Source: UBA935 sp031555615
GTDB taxonomy: Bacteria; Bacillota; Clostridia; Lachnospirales; Lachnospiraceae
NCBI GenBank assembly: GCA_031555615.1
Contig: JAVBUF010000003.1
Location: 96,442 to 160,441 of the forward strand
DNA: 64,000 nt
Direction of reading: 5' to 3'
Positions 35,533 to 44,571 of the stretch are shown one piece after another. The position numbers and the translations under genes were made by a program. Within the stretch, counting starts at the first letter, position 1; every line of letters starts with the position of its first letter. The notes beneath the pieces were generated by a model. That model did not search any database. It saw nothing but the letters and a program-made list of their open reading frames with translations, and was not told the DNA's origin.

Positions 35533-36324
35533 TTATCGTTCCCTTCCATATACTTCCAGCTGCGTCAACGCCGGAAACGGTGAAGGATCTTCTGCTTTTA
35601 TGAGATTCTTTAATTCCAGCCATCCCACTTCTTTTGCCGGGAAGGTGATTTCCTGTCCACGGTCGGTTTTAATCAGTTCCCAGATTAATTCCGATCCATC
35701 GGAAAATGCCACTGTTACCTGTTTCCACCAGGCATCGTGAGGAAAATCTGCACGCAGAAACAACCGCATTTTATCAATCACAACCTGATGCCCAAATTCC
35801 AGCTTCATCGCCGCTTCGGGATTGCGGTTGATTCCCCAGGATTCATAGGGCCACTCTCCATGAGAATGATTTTCGCAGTTCCCGTTAATGGCATTCCTGG
35901 CTGCAAAAACCGACTCCCCTCTGGTCTCCACATTCGCTGACGCATGTGGAAAACAATTGGTTTCGCCATGCTGATCATACTTATTCAGAGCCAAATTTTT
36001 ATATCTCTCGATTTCTTCCTTTTCCGCATACCGGGCTGACAACAGGTGCTTCTTGCCATAAAAGCTTTTCGGCGAATAACAGATTTTCTTCTCCCCAAAG
36101 GGTATTTCAAAAGAAAAACTTCGATTTTTGACCAACACAAAACATTCCCCTATGGCATCATCCAGCTGCACTACCAAAAAAGTATCTTCTTCGCTGACTT
36201 CCACGGCAATCCGGTCGCCCTCTTCATAGGCCCCGGCATAAACCAGCTGCACATCTTCATCACCGGACCTTACCGCTGCCGTATCACCGCTTTTCTTTAT
36301 TATTTTTAATGCAATCGCCCTCAT
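35533..36324 (-). CDS. Discoidin-like carbohydrate-binding protein of the uronic-acid locus
   Basis: 263 aa, no signal peptide. The N-terminal 110 residues are beta-rich and unrecognised. Residues about 120-262 look like an F5/8 type C (discoidin) beta-sandwich: ALNKYD start, AINGNCENHSHGEWPYESWG, FADFPHDAWWKQVTVAFSDGS-like strands and a closing LTQLEVYG. It overlaps the lyase gene by 41 nt, with AAGGAGGGCTTAT before the ATG. It may bind glycan oligomers in the cytoplasm or act as an accessory module of the lyase; an enzymatic role cannot be excluded. Confidence 0.7.
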   Translation of the reverse strand: MRAIALKIIKKSGDTAAVRSGDEDVQLVYAGAYEEGDRIAVEVSEEDTFLVVQLDDAIGECFVLVKNRSFSFEIPFGEKKICYSPKSFYGKKHLLSARYAEKEEIERYKNLALNKYDQHGETNCFPHASANVETRGESVFAARNAINGNCENHSHGEWPYESWGINRNPEAAMKLEFGHQVVIDKMRLFLRADFPHDAWWKQVTVAFSDGSELIWELIKTDRGQEITFPAKEVGWLELKNLIKAEDPSPFPALTQLEVYGRER

Positions 36325-38077
36325 ATAAGCCCTCCTTTATCAATGGTTCAATCCAGAACCGGGTACCTGACCGGCTCCCCGACTTCCTTTTGCTGCTAAT
36401 CTCCCAACGCATCAGATAAACGGTTATTTCCGTTCCGTCATGCTTCCGATGCACTCGCGGCAGTATTCTGACTTTCCTCCGCTCTTCAGCTGCCAATACC
36501 ACCACACAGGCCTGCTCTCCCCGCAGAAAGATCCCTTCCTGGGTAATGATTGGCTTTATAAAAGAGACCAAATTTTCCTCGATTTTTTCAGTCTGGGAAA
36601 ATCCTGAAAAAGAATCTTCTACTTCAAGAATTCCTGTTTTTTGATCAAAGCTAAGAATCCGGCAGATCTGTTTTTCCTTCCCCTTATTTTCGTCACCGTA
36701 ATAAGCCGGCGCAAAGGAAATCTCGACCGTTCCATTTGCATCACTTTGAAAGGAATCGGCGCGGAACTGTCTTCCACTTTCCTGAAACTGCCCGCTGATA
36801 ACCGGAACATTATGCCCCTCCGAACTACAGCACAGGATATCATACCGCTCCGGGCCAAAATATTCTCTGGTATATTCCCCGCACCCCAAATCCGGCAGCA
36901 GCATTTCTTCTCCTGCTACATACAGAAAACTGCCGATATCATTATGGTTATGACTTTCGTCATTGTTTCCCCCCTTAACCGCCATGCCGCAGCCATTCCC
37001 GCTTTCCTGAATGCACCACTGGGCATCCGGAAACAAACTGATTCGGCCGGTGATCTGAGGTTTTTCCGGCGAAAACTGATCCTTTGCCAAATACTCCTGA
37101 GTCCAGAAAATATCCTGTAACATGGGTAAAAAGCGAAAACAAGTATCGAAATCATATTTTGCTGCCTGCCTGATATCCGGTAATCTGACCTCCGGGTATG
37201 TTGCTGCCAGAAAACTGCTTAATCCAAGCCGGAAATAATCATGAATATTTCCATCGGAAAAGCTTACGCAGAGCCCTCCCTTAAAGTAACATGCCTGTTG
37301 AAACCGGGCGATATTGGCCAGCTTTTCATCGGATAGTAAATCAATTTCCCCTGCGGTATACTCCTTCAATTGCCGGGCAAAGCCGGTATAATAAGCCATT
37401 CCATAGGTAAAATAGCTTAAACCCTCGGGACAGGCTCCATCCTCTTCAAATCCATCCAGATAATAGCCAAGAGCCTTAATGATCCGCTTCAGACAATTTT
37501 TAAGTTTTTCCGGTTCCGATTCCCATAAATACAACGCCGCACTGCCCATGGCACCATTACATACGGCATTCCAATTGTTGTTCAAATACTCCCAGTTAGA
37601 ATATGGCGGCTCTGTTGCCAGAAAAGGCTCCAGTACCCGCCGCTCTATTTCCTGCCTGATCAAGTCTCTGGTCTCCTGGGATAATTCCGCTTTTAGGCTA
37701 AACCACAGTGCCCCCAGAGTCTGGGCGGTTTCCGCTGCAAATAAATCAATGTATCTGGTGAGGTCTCCATAGACATCCCGATCGGAATGTGCCGGCAAAA
37801 TCCAATGCTGCTCGGCACAAATCTCCCGGATAACCCCTTCCAGCACAGTGATATCTTCTTTTTTTCTTTTTAATATCGCTGCGATTCCGAATACCGACAG
37901 GTATTTCCGCCTTTGAAAATAAACTTCTTCATATACCAGCCGATTACCGGTCTGTTGGTACAGATCAAACAATTCCTGTGTCAGAGCCGGCATCGGAATA
38001 TTGCGCAGATTGGAAGCCGCCTGCCAGATATCCTTTTGATACTCCTCCAGAAACTGCTGTAACTCCTGTTTATTCAT
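36284..38077 (-). CDS. Heparinase II/III-like polysaccharide lyase, predicted cytoplasmic
   Basis: 597 aa. The start at 38077 is supported by AGGGG 8 nt upstream and an 8-nt overlap with the DUF2264 gene. The N-terminal half is an alpha-helical toroid (many Trp/Tyr-rich helices, SNWEYLNNNWNAVCNGAMG). The C-terminal half is the heparinase II/III beta-sheet domain, with GGNNDESHNHNDIGSFLYVAGEEML as the conserved His/Asn block. It would split glycosaminoglycan-like or alginate-like oligosaccharides by beta-elimination. No signal peptide is present, so it should act on imported oligosaccharides, consistent with the importer in the same operon. Confidence 0.8.
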   Translation of the reverse strand: MNKQELQQFLEEYQKDIWQAASNLRNIPMPALTQELFDLYQQTGNRLVYEEVYFQRRKYLSVFGIAAILKRKKEDITVLEGVIREICAEQHWILPAHSDRDVYGDLTRYIDLFAAETAQTLGALWFSLKAELSQETRDLIRQEIERRVLEPFLATEPPYSNWEYLNNNWNAVCNGAMGSAALYLWESEPEKLKNCLKRIIKALGYYLDGFEEDGACPEGLSYFTYGMAYYTGFARQLKEYTAGEIDLLSDEKLANIARFQQACYFKGGLCVSFSDGNIHDYFRLGLSSFLAATYPEVRLPDIRQAAKYDFDTCFRFLPMLQDIFWTQEYLAKDQFSPEKPQITGRISLFPDAQWCIQESGNGCGMAVKGGNNDESHNHNDIGSFLYVAGEEMLLPDLGCGEYTREYFGPERYDILCCSSEGHNVPVISGQFQESGRQFRADSFQSDANGTVEISFAPAYYGDENKGKEKQICRILSFDQKTGILEVEDSFSGFSQTEKIEENLVSFIKPIITQEGIFLRGEQACVVVLAAEERRKVRILPRVHRKHDGTEITVYLMRWEISSKRKSGSRSGTRFWIEPLIKEGLYEGDCIKNNKEKR

Positions 38078-39788
38078 GATAATGCCCCTGGTTTTCCCAG
38101 GCTGCTTCAACTTTGGTCTGAAGCTTCTGCCTGCCTTTGTTTATCTGATATTTTATTGCCGGAATAACTGTCTTGGGATAGGACAAGTTGGTGTTAGGAC
38201 CGGCAGTGATCACTTTTCCTTCTCCCCCTCCCTCCAGTGCTTTTACTTTACAGAAGGACCGGACATTACCGGCAAAAGAGCAGCCCTGTTCTTCCCCCTT
38301 TCGGAACTCAGCAGACTGTCCTGACATATTCACGGCAAAGCCACAGTCATATGCTTCACAGAAAATTTCGCTGGTGACGCTGTGAATCCGCAGATGCCCC
38401 TCTGCCTCCGGATAAATGGTGGTTTCCACCTCAATTCCCGGATAGGGGCTCCATTTGGAATACACACCATTTTCCATGATCTTATGTTCCATGCAGATGC
38501 GTCTCACATAAACATATCCATTGATCACAAAGGCCAGCATACTGTCCGGTGCATTCTCCTGAAGCTCAAAAGCTGATTTTGCTATATTGATACCGAACTT
38601 ACTGTCATATGCAAATTTGCCATACTTGGCCGCAGTCTGGCCATGCCCATTGGGACTGTATATCCCAGGCGTAAAAGCGGTCACATGGCTGCCATAATGA
38701 TACATCAGCATATCCGCCTGAGGAATCCCACAAACCGGTGTCCGGTCCGGATAGGCCGCAGCTGATACCTGCCAGAAAGGATGGTCATCCGGCAGCATCA
38801 GAAAGGCAAATACCTTCATCCCCCAATAAGGCGAACCGGGGGCATTATAACTCTCGGCCATCAGCAGATTGGGGTAGCCGTACCCGATGGTCAGGATGCC
38901 GTCCCGGTCAAAAATCGGCTTTTTCAGCCAGCTTTCCAAATGTCTGACAATCAGCCCTTTCATCACCGACAGCGGAAATGGTTCAAGATCGGCAACCAGG
39001 CAGGCACTGAAAAAGCTTACCTGGGCAAAACGGTAAGTAAGGGAACGGCCAAAGGGAATGGCATCACCGTCTTCATCAAACCAGTAAATAAAACTTTTGG
39101 CAAAAGTAAGCGCCCGCTCTTTATAAAGTGCCGAACGTTCTCCATCCTCCTGCTCCATGACTTTGGCATAAATCAGGCAGTAAAAATGAATGGCAAAGGA
39201 AATATAGTAATCTTTCTGTCCCGAATCCCCGTCCTGATACCAGCCCTCACCCAGATAAAAGGTTTCCAGCCCGGTCAGATACTCTTCCAGAATCTGCTGA
39301 TTGTAATCAGCCCTCACGCTTTTCAGGGCGATATTCACCAGTACGGCAAATAAAATCCAGTTGCACACCGGCAGAGGATGTTCATTGATCTTATTGAGGT
39401 ATGCAAGCAGATTCTTTTTTTCTGTTTCTGCCAAAGGCTGATATACTATCTGGGGGGCAAACAGCAGCCCATAGGAAATAGCCGCCATCTCCACGAAACG
39501 TTGGTCGAAATCACCGCATTCTCCCCAATACTCCTCGCTCTTTGGATCCGTTCCGGCACACAGTCCCCGCCGGTAAATATCGGCGAAATCACGGGCTTCG
39601 CCACCTCCTGCCCACAAGGGAACCAGGGCCCACAGAGGGCGGGAAAAGGCTTCCATCCAGGCGGCATTCTGATCATAATGGGCCATGGTCACCCCCAAGT
39701 CCAGTTGTGCCCCATTGGAACTGTAATGAGGTTTCAGGGGGTTCAAAAGGCTAAATACCAACTGCTGAAATTCACTTTTTGTTTTCAT
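38070..39788 (-). CDS. DUF2264 family protein of the uronic-acid locus
   Basis: 572 aa. The start at 39788 overlaps the GH88 stop as TGATG; six upstream codons are disregarded. The sequence matches the DUF2264 family pattern: MAHYDQNAAWMEAFSRPLWALVPLWAGGG near the N-terminus and GYGYPNLLMAESYNAPGSPYWGMKVF near residue 310. The family is predicted to have an (alpha/alpha)6-barrel as in GH88/GH105 enzymes and lyases and is common in glycan-degradation clusters; no reaction is established. There is no signal peptide. Confidence 0.75.
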   Translation of the reverse strand: MKTKSEFQQLVFSLLNPLKPHYSSNGAQLDLGVTMAHYDQNAAWMEAFSRPLWALVPLWAGGGEARDFADIYRRGLCAGTDPKSEEYWGECGDFDQRFVEMAAISYGLLFAPQIVYQPLAETEKKNLLAYLNKINEHPLPVCNWILFAVLVNIALKSVRADYNQQILEEYLTGLETFYLGEGWYQDGDSGQKDYYISFAIHFYCLIYAKVMEQEDGERSALYKERALTFAKSFIYWFDEDGDAIPFGRSLTYRFAQVSFFSACLVADLEPFPLSVMKGLIVRHLESWLKKPIFDRDGILTIGYGYPNLLMAESYNAPGSPYWGMKVFAFLMLPDDHPFWQVSAAAYPDRTPVCGIPQADMLMYHYGSHVTAFTPGIYSPNGHGQTAAKYGKFAYDSKFGINIAKSAFELQENAPDSMLAFVINGYVYVRRICMEHKIMENGVYSKWSPYPGIEVETTIYPEAEGHLRIHSVTSEIFCEAYDCGFAVNMSGQSAEFRKGEEQGCSFAGNVRSFCKVKALEGGGEGKVITAGPNTNLSYPKTVIPAIKYQINKGRQKLQTKVEAAWENQGHYHE

Positions 39789-40960
39789 CACCAATACAAC
39801 TCCCATTCTTTATCTAATCTGGTCAAGGCCTCCATATAAAAATAATCACCCCAGGAATTACACTCATCCACACCGTAATGGTTGCAGGTATTATAGGGGG
39901 AATGATTGGAATACGTACTATGGAGTACCAGGCCATTAGAAGAATCTTTATCCTTAACCGCATAATTATCAAAAAGGGATTTTATCATTTTCCCAGCAAG
40001 CAACTGATAACGCTCTGCTTTTTCCCTGTCTGTCAGATATTTGGCCATTTCCAGCATTCCACAGGCGGCAATGGATGCCGACGAGGAGTCCCTGGGCTGG
40101 TCAGCACCATCCGTAAACTCCAAATCCCAGAAAGGTACCATATCCTTTGGTAAATGGTTTAGGTAATATTCCGTAACTCCTTCAAACAACTTGATGTATT
40201 CTTCTCTGCCGGTATATTTGTAAGCCAGGGCCAAACCATAGATTCCCCAGGCCTGCCCTCTGGCCCAGGCGGAACCGTCCCGGTAGCCCTGACAGGTAGC
40301 CCCGTGATGCGGGGCACCGGTTTCCATATCAAAGAAAAACGTATGCCAGGTGGAAAAATCCTCCCGGATCACATTGGCCACTGCTGTTGTAATATGCTTC
40401 TGGGCAATCTCCCGATATTTTTCATCATGGGTTTCCTCTGTTGCCCAATATAATAAGGGCAAATTTAATAAACAGTCAATAATCAGCCGGTAGTTCTCCG
40501 GGGCATCCATTGCTCCCCAGGCCTGAATAAAGTTCCCTTTTTCGTGAAATCTTCCAATCAGCTGATCAGCCGCCAGAAGGGCCGCTTCCCGCCCCGTTTT
40601 ACTGCCGGTGAGCTTATAAGCTGCCACACAGGAAGGGGAATACAAAAAGCCCATATCGTGGTGGTCAACTTCTATTTTCTTCACAATACGGTCATAAAAA
40701 CTCTGCACCTGAATCTCCCCGGCAGCCTTTAACCGCTCATCGCCGCAAAATTCATAGCTCAGCCAGATTTCTCCGGTCCAAAAACCGGTAGTCCAGTAAT
40801 TATTGGGAATGGGCTGATAAAAACCACTTTCACTATAGGCATTTTGAAATGCATCAGTAAACTGCGGCAGATTGTTAATCACCTGCCCTGCCGCAAAGGT
40901 CAGTCCATCCTTAATTTCTTTCTTACTGATAGGGCGTAAACCTTCCTCAAATTCTATCAT
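39788..40960 (-). CDS. Unsaturated glucuronyl hydrolase, GH88
   Basis: 390 aa, standard length for GH88. Asp102 in VDHHDMGFLYSP and Asp162 in RLIIDCLLNLPLLYWA correspond to the two catalytic aspartates of Bacillus UGL (D88 and D149). The enzyme hydrates the 4,5-unsaturated uronic acid left at the end of oligosaccharides by polysaccharide lyases and releases it. It is encoded next to a lyase-like gene and directly after the importer, which together point to glycosaminoglycan-type or related uronic-acid oligosaccharides. Confidence 0.92.
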   Translation of the reverse strand: MIEFEEGLRPISKKEIKDGLTFAAGQVINNLPQFTDAFQNAYSESGFYQPIPNNYWTTGFWTGEIWLSYEFCGDERLKAAGEIQVQSFYDRIVKKIEVDHHDMGFLYSPSCVAAYKLTGSKTGREAALLAADQLIGRFHEKGNFIQAWGAMDAPENYRLIIDCLLNLPLLYWATEETHDEKYREIAQKHITTAVANVIREDFSTWHTFFFDMETGAPHHGATCQGYRDGSAWARGQAWGIYGLALAYKYTGREEYIKLFEGVTEYYLNHLPKDMVPFWDLEFTDGADQPRDSSSASIAACGMLEMAKYLTDREKAERYQLLAGKMIKSLFDNYAVKDKDSSNGLVLHSTYSNHSPYNTCNHYGVDECNSWGDYFYMEALTRLDKEWELYW

Positions 40961-40973
40961 TTCTGTCTTCCTC

Positions 40974-41813
40974 CTATCCCTTTAGGCCTGTGGATGCCAC
41001 ACCTTCCACAAAATACTTCTGCAAAAACAGAAATACCATCAGTACCGGTATTAATGATAGCACAGATCCGGCCATAATCAATCCATAATCGGAAGAATAC
41101 TGGCTGATAAACATTTTCAAGCCCAGCTGAATGGTTTTCTTCTCCGGCGACTTCAGGTAAATCAGGGGACCCAAATAATCATTCCAGGTGGCCACAAAGG
41201 TAAAAATAGTCAGAGTGGACAGGGCCGGTTTGGACAGCGGCAGCATGATCCGGGCATAAATCCGGTACTCATTCATGCCGTCAATCCGGGCCGCCTCACA
41301 TAAATCACCGGGAATCCCTTCATAAAACTGCTTCATCATAAATACTCCAAAAGCCGAAAATGCCTGGAGGCAGATAATTGCCAGCAATTTATCATTCAAT
41401 CCCATTCTCCGCATCATGATGAACTGGGGCACCATGTAAACCTGCCAGGGCATGGCAATGGTGGCAATATAGGCAAAAAACAGTTTGGTTTTGTGCTTAA
41501 ACTCCAGCTTGGCAAAAGAATAGGCGGCAAAGCTGCTGGTGAGCAATTGCAAAAAGGTCACTACCAGTGTCAGCAGTACCGTATTTTCCACAAACTTCAG
41601 CATCGGAATCTTAGTCCAGATGTTTTTATAGTTACTCCACCGGGGAACCTCCGGAATCCATACAAAAGGATTCATTTGAAAAACTTCCCGGTCACTCTTT
41701 ATGGATGCCGACAACATCCATAAAAAAGGGATAATCATAATCACGGCGATTGTGATCAGAATCACATATACCGCTATTTTTCCTGCCAGTGCTTTTTTAC
41801 GTTGTGATTTCAT
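40974..41813 (-). CDS. Sugar ABC transporter permease, MalG/UgpE type
   Basis: 279 aa, six helices. The cytoplasmic EAA loop reads EAARIDGMNEYRIYARIMLPLSKPAL (about residues 190-215), the contact for an ATPase. It pairs with the permease at 41829. No ATPase gene is present in the operon, so a shared MsmX-type ATPase encoded elsewhere is likely. Confidence 0.9.
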   Translation of the reverse strand: MKSQRKKALAGKIAVYVILITIAVIMIIPFLWMLSASIKSDREVFQMNPFVWIPEVPRWSNYKNIWTKIPMLKFVENTVLLTLVVTFLQLLTSSFAAYSFAKLEFKHKTKLFFAYIATIAMPWQVYMVPQFIMMRRMGLNDKLLAIICLQAFSAFGVFMMKQFYEGIPGDLCEAARIDGMNEYRIYARIMLPLSKPALSTLTIFTFVATWNDYLGPLIYLKSPEKKTIQLGLKMFISQYSSDYGLIMAGSVLSLIPVLMVFLFLQKYFVEGVASTGLKG

Positions 41814-41828
41814 TCCGTCTCCTCCTGC

Positions 41829-42860
41829 TTAATCCTGATTGGCCTGGCCCCGGAACTGAATCAGGGTCACTGCCAGGACCAATATGAACAATACCATGGA
41901 CACTGCACTGGAATAACCAAGATTCCAGTCAATAAATGCTTTCTGATAGATGTAATAAACCAGAACCGTGGCCGAAGTGGTCAATTCACCGCTTCCGCCC
42001 CCCGCCAGCATCACGGCGATATCATATACTTTAAAGCAATTGATGGTCAGCATGACCACAACAAAAAAGGTGGTGGCCTGTAACTGCGGCCAGGTAATAT
42101 AACGAAACTTCTGCCAGGTATTGGCACCATCCAGTCCGGCTGCTTCATATAACTCTGCCGAAATTCCCTGCAGACCGGCAAGATAGATGACCATATAGTA
42201 TCCCATATACTTCCATACGCTAAACAGGATCATGGAGAGCAGGACCAATCCGCCTGTAAACCACTGAGGCAGATTATCCTGAGACACGTTGAAGGTATTA
42301 TATAAAACGCTGTTAATGGGACCCTTGGACGGATGGAAAAGCATCTTCCATACTGCGGTAATGGCCACCAGTGAGGCGACATATGGAAAGAACGACAGGG
42401 TTCGGAAAATCCCCCGTCCAAAGACCTTTTGATTCAACACAATTGCCAATGCCAAGGAAGCAATCATTGTCAATGGCACTGTACCGATACAGTATATAAT
42501 GGTATTTTTCAATGCTGCTTTAAAAAAGATATCATCTTTTAACAAAGCAAAATTACCAAACCCTACCCATTTGATAGGATTGCTGCCATCCCACTGCATA
42601 AAAGCCAGAGCAAAAGCAAAGACAATGGGAATCAAAGTAAATACCGCAAAGCCGATAAAGTTAGGCGCAATAAAGGAATACGCCACCAAATCCCTTTTGG
42701 CTTCCCGGCTTAGCAGTCTGCCTGACCGCATTTTATCTATTTTTCTATGTAAAGCATCGATCTGTGCAATTTTTTTCCTTTTTGATTTCTTATTTGTTTC
42801 GGTTCTGACCGATTCAATCAGTGCTGTTAACTCCCTTTGAAGGATTTCTACTTTTTCCAT
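41829..42860 (-). CDS. Sugar ABC transporter permease, MalF/UgpA type, with N-terminal extension
   Basis: 343 aa. About 60 charged N-terminal residues (many Lys/Glu, likely coiled coil) precede helix 1, which is longer than usual for this type. The EAA loop is EAAGLDGANTWQKFRYITWPQL (about residues 245-266). AAGGAG precedes the ATG at 11 nt. It forms the channel with the MalG-type partner. Confidence 0.9.
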   Translation of the reverse strand: MEKVEILQRELTALIESVRTETNKKSKRKKIAQIDALHRKIDKMRSGRLLSREAKRDLVAYSFIAPNFIGFAVFTLIPIVFAFALAFMQWDGSNPIKWVGFGNFALLKDDIFFKAALKNTIIYCIGTVPLTMIASLALAIVLNQKVFGRGIFRTLSFFPYVASLVAITAVWKMLFHPSKGPINSVLYNTFNVSQDNLPQWFTGGLVLLSMILFSVWKYMGYYMVIYLAGLQGISAELYEAAGLDGANTWQKFRYITWPQLQATTFFVVVMLTINCFKVYDIAVMLAGGGSGELTTSATVLVYYIYQKAFIDWNLGYSSAVSMVLFILVLAVTLIQFRGQANQD

Positions 42861-42888
42861 TAATCGTCACACTCCTTATTTGTAATAA

Positions 42889-42916
42889 ATATGGGGCCGG
42901 TGTTCCGACCCCATAT
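42889..42916 (-). terminator. Intercistronic hairpin between binding protein and permease genes
   Basis: ATATGGGG (42889-42896) pairs with CCCCATAT (42909-42916); the inner CGG/CCG extends the stem. It follows the binding-protein gene and is followed by TTTATT on the minus strand, so it probably holds binding-protein mRNA above permease mRNA. Confidence 0.6.
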
Positions 42917-42937
42917 CCGTTACCGGTAATTGTCTAA

Positions 42938-44308
42938 TTACTGATTTAATATTTTGGATACTTCGGTATTCATTGCTGTAATACCTTCATCTATTGACAT
43001 TTCACCTGACATGATACTGCCATGATAGGAATCCAGGGCGGAATTGATTTCCGAAACATTGGGGGCATAAGGTACTTCCAGATACAGATTGGATACATTC
43101 AGCGCTTCCTTGCTTTCCGCATCGGTGGGGAAGCCTTCCAGTCCGGTAATCAGTCCCAGTGCTTCAGCGGTCATGATGGCCGGGAAGTTTCCGGTAGCTG
43201 CCATTACGGCCGCACCTTCTTCACCGCTTGCCCATTTTACAAAATCCCATGCGGCATCAGGATTAGCCGATGCGCTGGTAACCGAAAGACCGGTAATGGT
43301 TCCCAGGGTGGAGCCGGCGGGAACACCTTCGGCATGAGGATATTTTACCATGCCCCAGTTGCCGCAAAGGCTGGCATCATATTCGCCGCTTTTAATATTG
43401 TTGATGAGGGTAGAGATAAACCAGGATCCCATATTCATCATTGCTACATCACCGCCGGAAAATGCTGCGGAGTAATGCAGACCTTCGGTCTTCAGATCGG
43501 TGTAGCTTCTGGTGACCTTGTCTTTTTCCTGATTCAGCACCATTTCATAATAAGGTTTGAAAAATTCATACTCGCCGTCTAAAATGGTGTGCTTTCCATC
43601 CAATACACCAAACAGCTGCACTGCTGATCTCCAGGTGTGGTAATGTGCGCCATATACCTGGGAGCCGAAAGTCGTGTCGGTCATTTTTCTGGCCAGCTCA
43701 TCGTACTGCGCAAAAGTCATATCGTTGGTGGGATACGCCTCTCCGGCGGCATCAAAAAGATCTTTGTTATAGAACAATACCCAGAAATCGTTACGGAAGG
43801 GAAGTTCATATAAACTGCCGTCTACCGTAACCTGATCGGTAGCACCGGCATATTGGGCCAGATCCACGCCGCTGTCCTTAATGTATTGATCCAGTGAAAT
43901 AATGGCATTTTTCTGAACCAGTGTGGCATAACCGGGAACGTCCTTGATGGTTACTACGTCAAAATCCGATCCCTGGCCGGATAATTCGGTAGCCAGTACA
44001 GTCATATAGTCAGTGGAGCCCAGATCTACCAGATTGATGGTCACATGGGGATTGGCGGCGGTATATGCATCAGCCATGGCCTGCCAGTATACGGTGGTTT
44101 CCTGATCCCAGATGGCCCATTTCAAGGTTACCGGATCTGCGGCCGCTTCTGCCGGTGCCGGTTCCTCAGCCTTGGCAGCGGGTTCTTCCTTCTGGGTTTC
44201 TGACGGTGTTTCTGCCACCGGTGCCGGTTCGGTTTTGCTTCCGCAGCCGGCAAGCAACGTTACTGCCATTACTGTCGAAAGTAATACACTCAATAATCTC
44301 TTTTTCAT
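42938..44308 (-). CDS. Extracellular solute-binding lipoprotein, family 1, for oligosaccharides
   Basis: 456 aa. The signal peptide ends at the lipobox LLAGC (Cys about residue 22), then an Ala/Pro/Glu-rich tether of about 40 residues. The mature domain begins VTLKWAIWDQETTVYWQAMADAYTAANPHV, typical of family-1 sugar-binding proteins. AAGGAGGAAACAAA precedes the ATG. It is the first gene of the uronic-acid operon, divergent from the YesM-type kinase gene, so that pair is the likely regulator. Confidence 0.92.
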   Translation of the reverse strand: MKKRLLSVLLSTVMAVTLLAGCGSKTEPAPVAETPSETQKEEPAAKAEEPAPAEAAADPVTLKWAIWDQETTVYWQAMADAYTAANPHVTINLVDLGSTDYMTVLATELSGQGSDFDVVTIKDVPGYATLVQKNAIISLDQYIKDSGVDLAQYAGATDQVTVDGSLYELPFRNDFWVLFYNKDLFDAAGEAYPTNDMTFAQYDELARKMTDTTFGSQVYGAHYHTWRSAVQLFGVLDGKHTILDGEYEFFKPYYEMVLNQEKDKVTRSYTDLKTEGLHYSAAFSGGDVAMMNMGSWFISTLINNIKSGEYDASLCGNWGMVKYPHAEGVPAGSTLGTITGLSVTSASANPDAAWDFVKWASGEEGAAVMAATGNFPAIMTAEALGLITGLEGFPTDAESKEALNVSNLYLEVPYAPNVSEINSALDSYHGSIMSGEMSIDEGITAMNTEVSKILNQ

Positions 44309-44515
44309 TTTGTTTCCTCCTTAAAATTGATGTCTATGTAACTCTGATGTCAGTATATATCTGTATACCCGCTCTTAACATGGAGATTTTTATGATTTTT
44401 ATTCATAATTTATCCGTATTCAACGAACCGGCCGGATCAACATGTAATTTTTTTAGAAATCATATAAAATTTATTCCAATTTTTATTTTACCTGAAATAG
44501 CATCTGGAAATAGTG

Positions 44516-44521
44516 TATAAT
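44516..44521 (+). promoter_or_regulatory. Possible -10 box of the kinase/regulator operon
   Basis: TATAAT lies about 50 nt before the kinase start in the 263-nt divergent gap 44309-44571. The -35 candidate CTGAAA, 18 nt upstream, is weak. On the minus strand TATACT near 44358 is the best -10 for the binding-protein operon, also without a good -35, which would suit activator-dependent promoters. Confidence 0.4.
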
Positions 44522-44571
44522 ATGCTCATAACTTTTTAAACTGTAATATTATTGTTTGTGGAGAGGTTACT

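Noticed and set aside
38781..39353. 190-codon plus-strand open frame
   Set aside because: Antisense to the DUF2264 gene, with no plausible start signal or recognisable domain.
43022..43582. 186-codon plus-strand open frame
   Set aside because: Antisense to the binding-protein gene and Gly/Phe/His-biased; no ribosome site.
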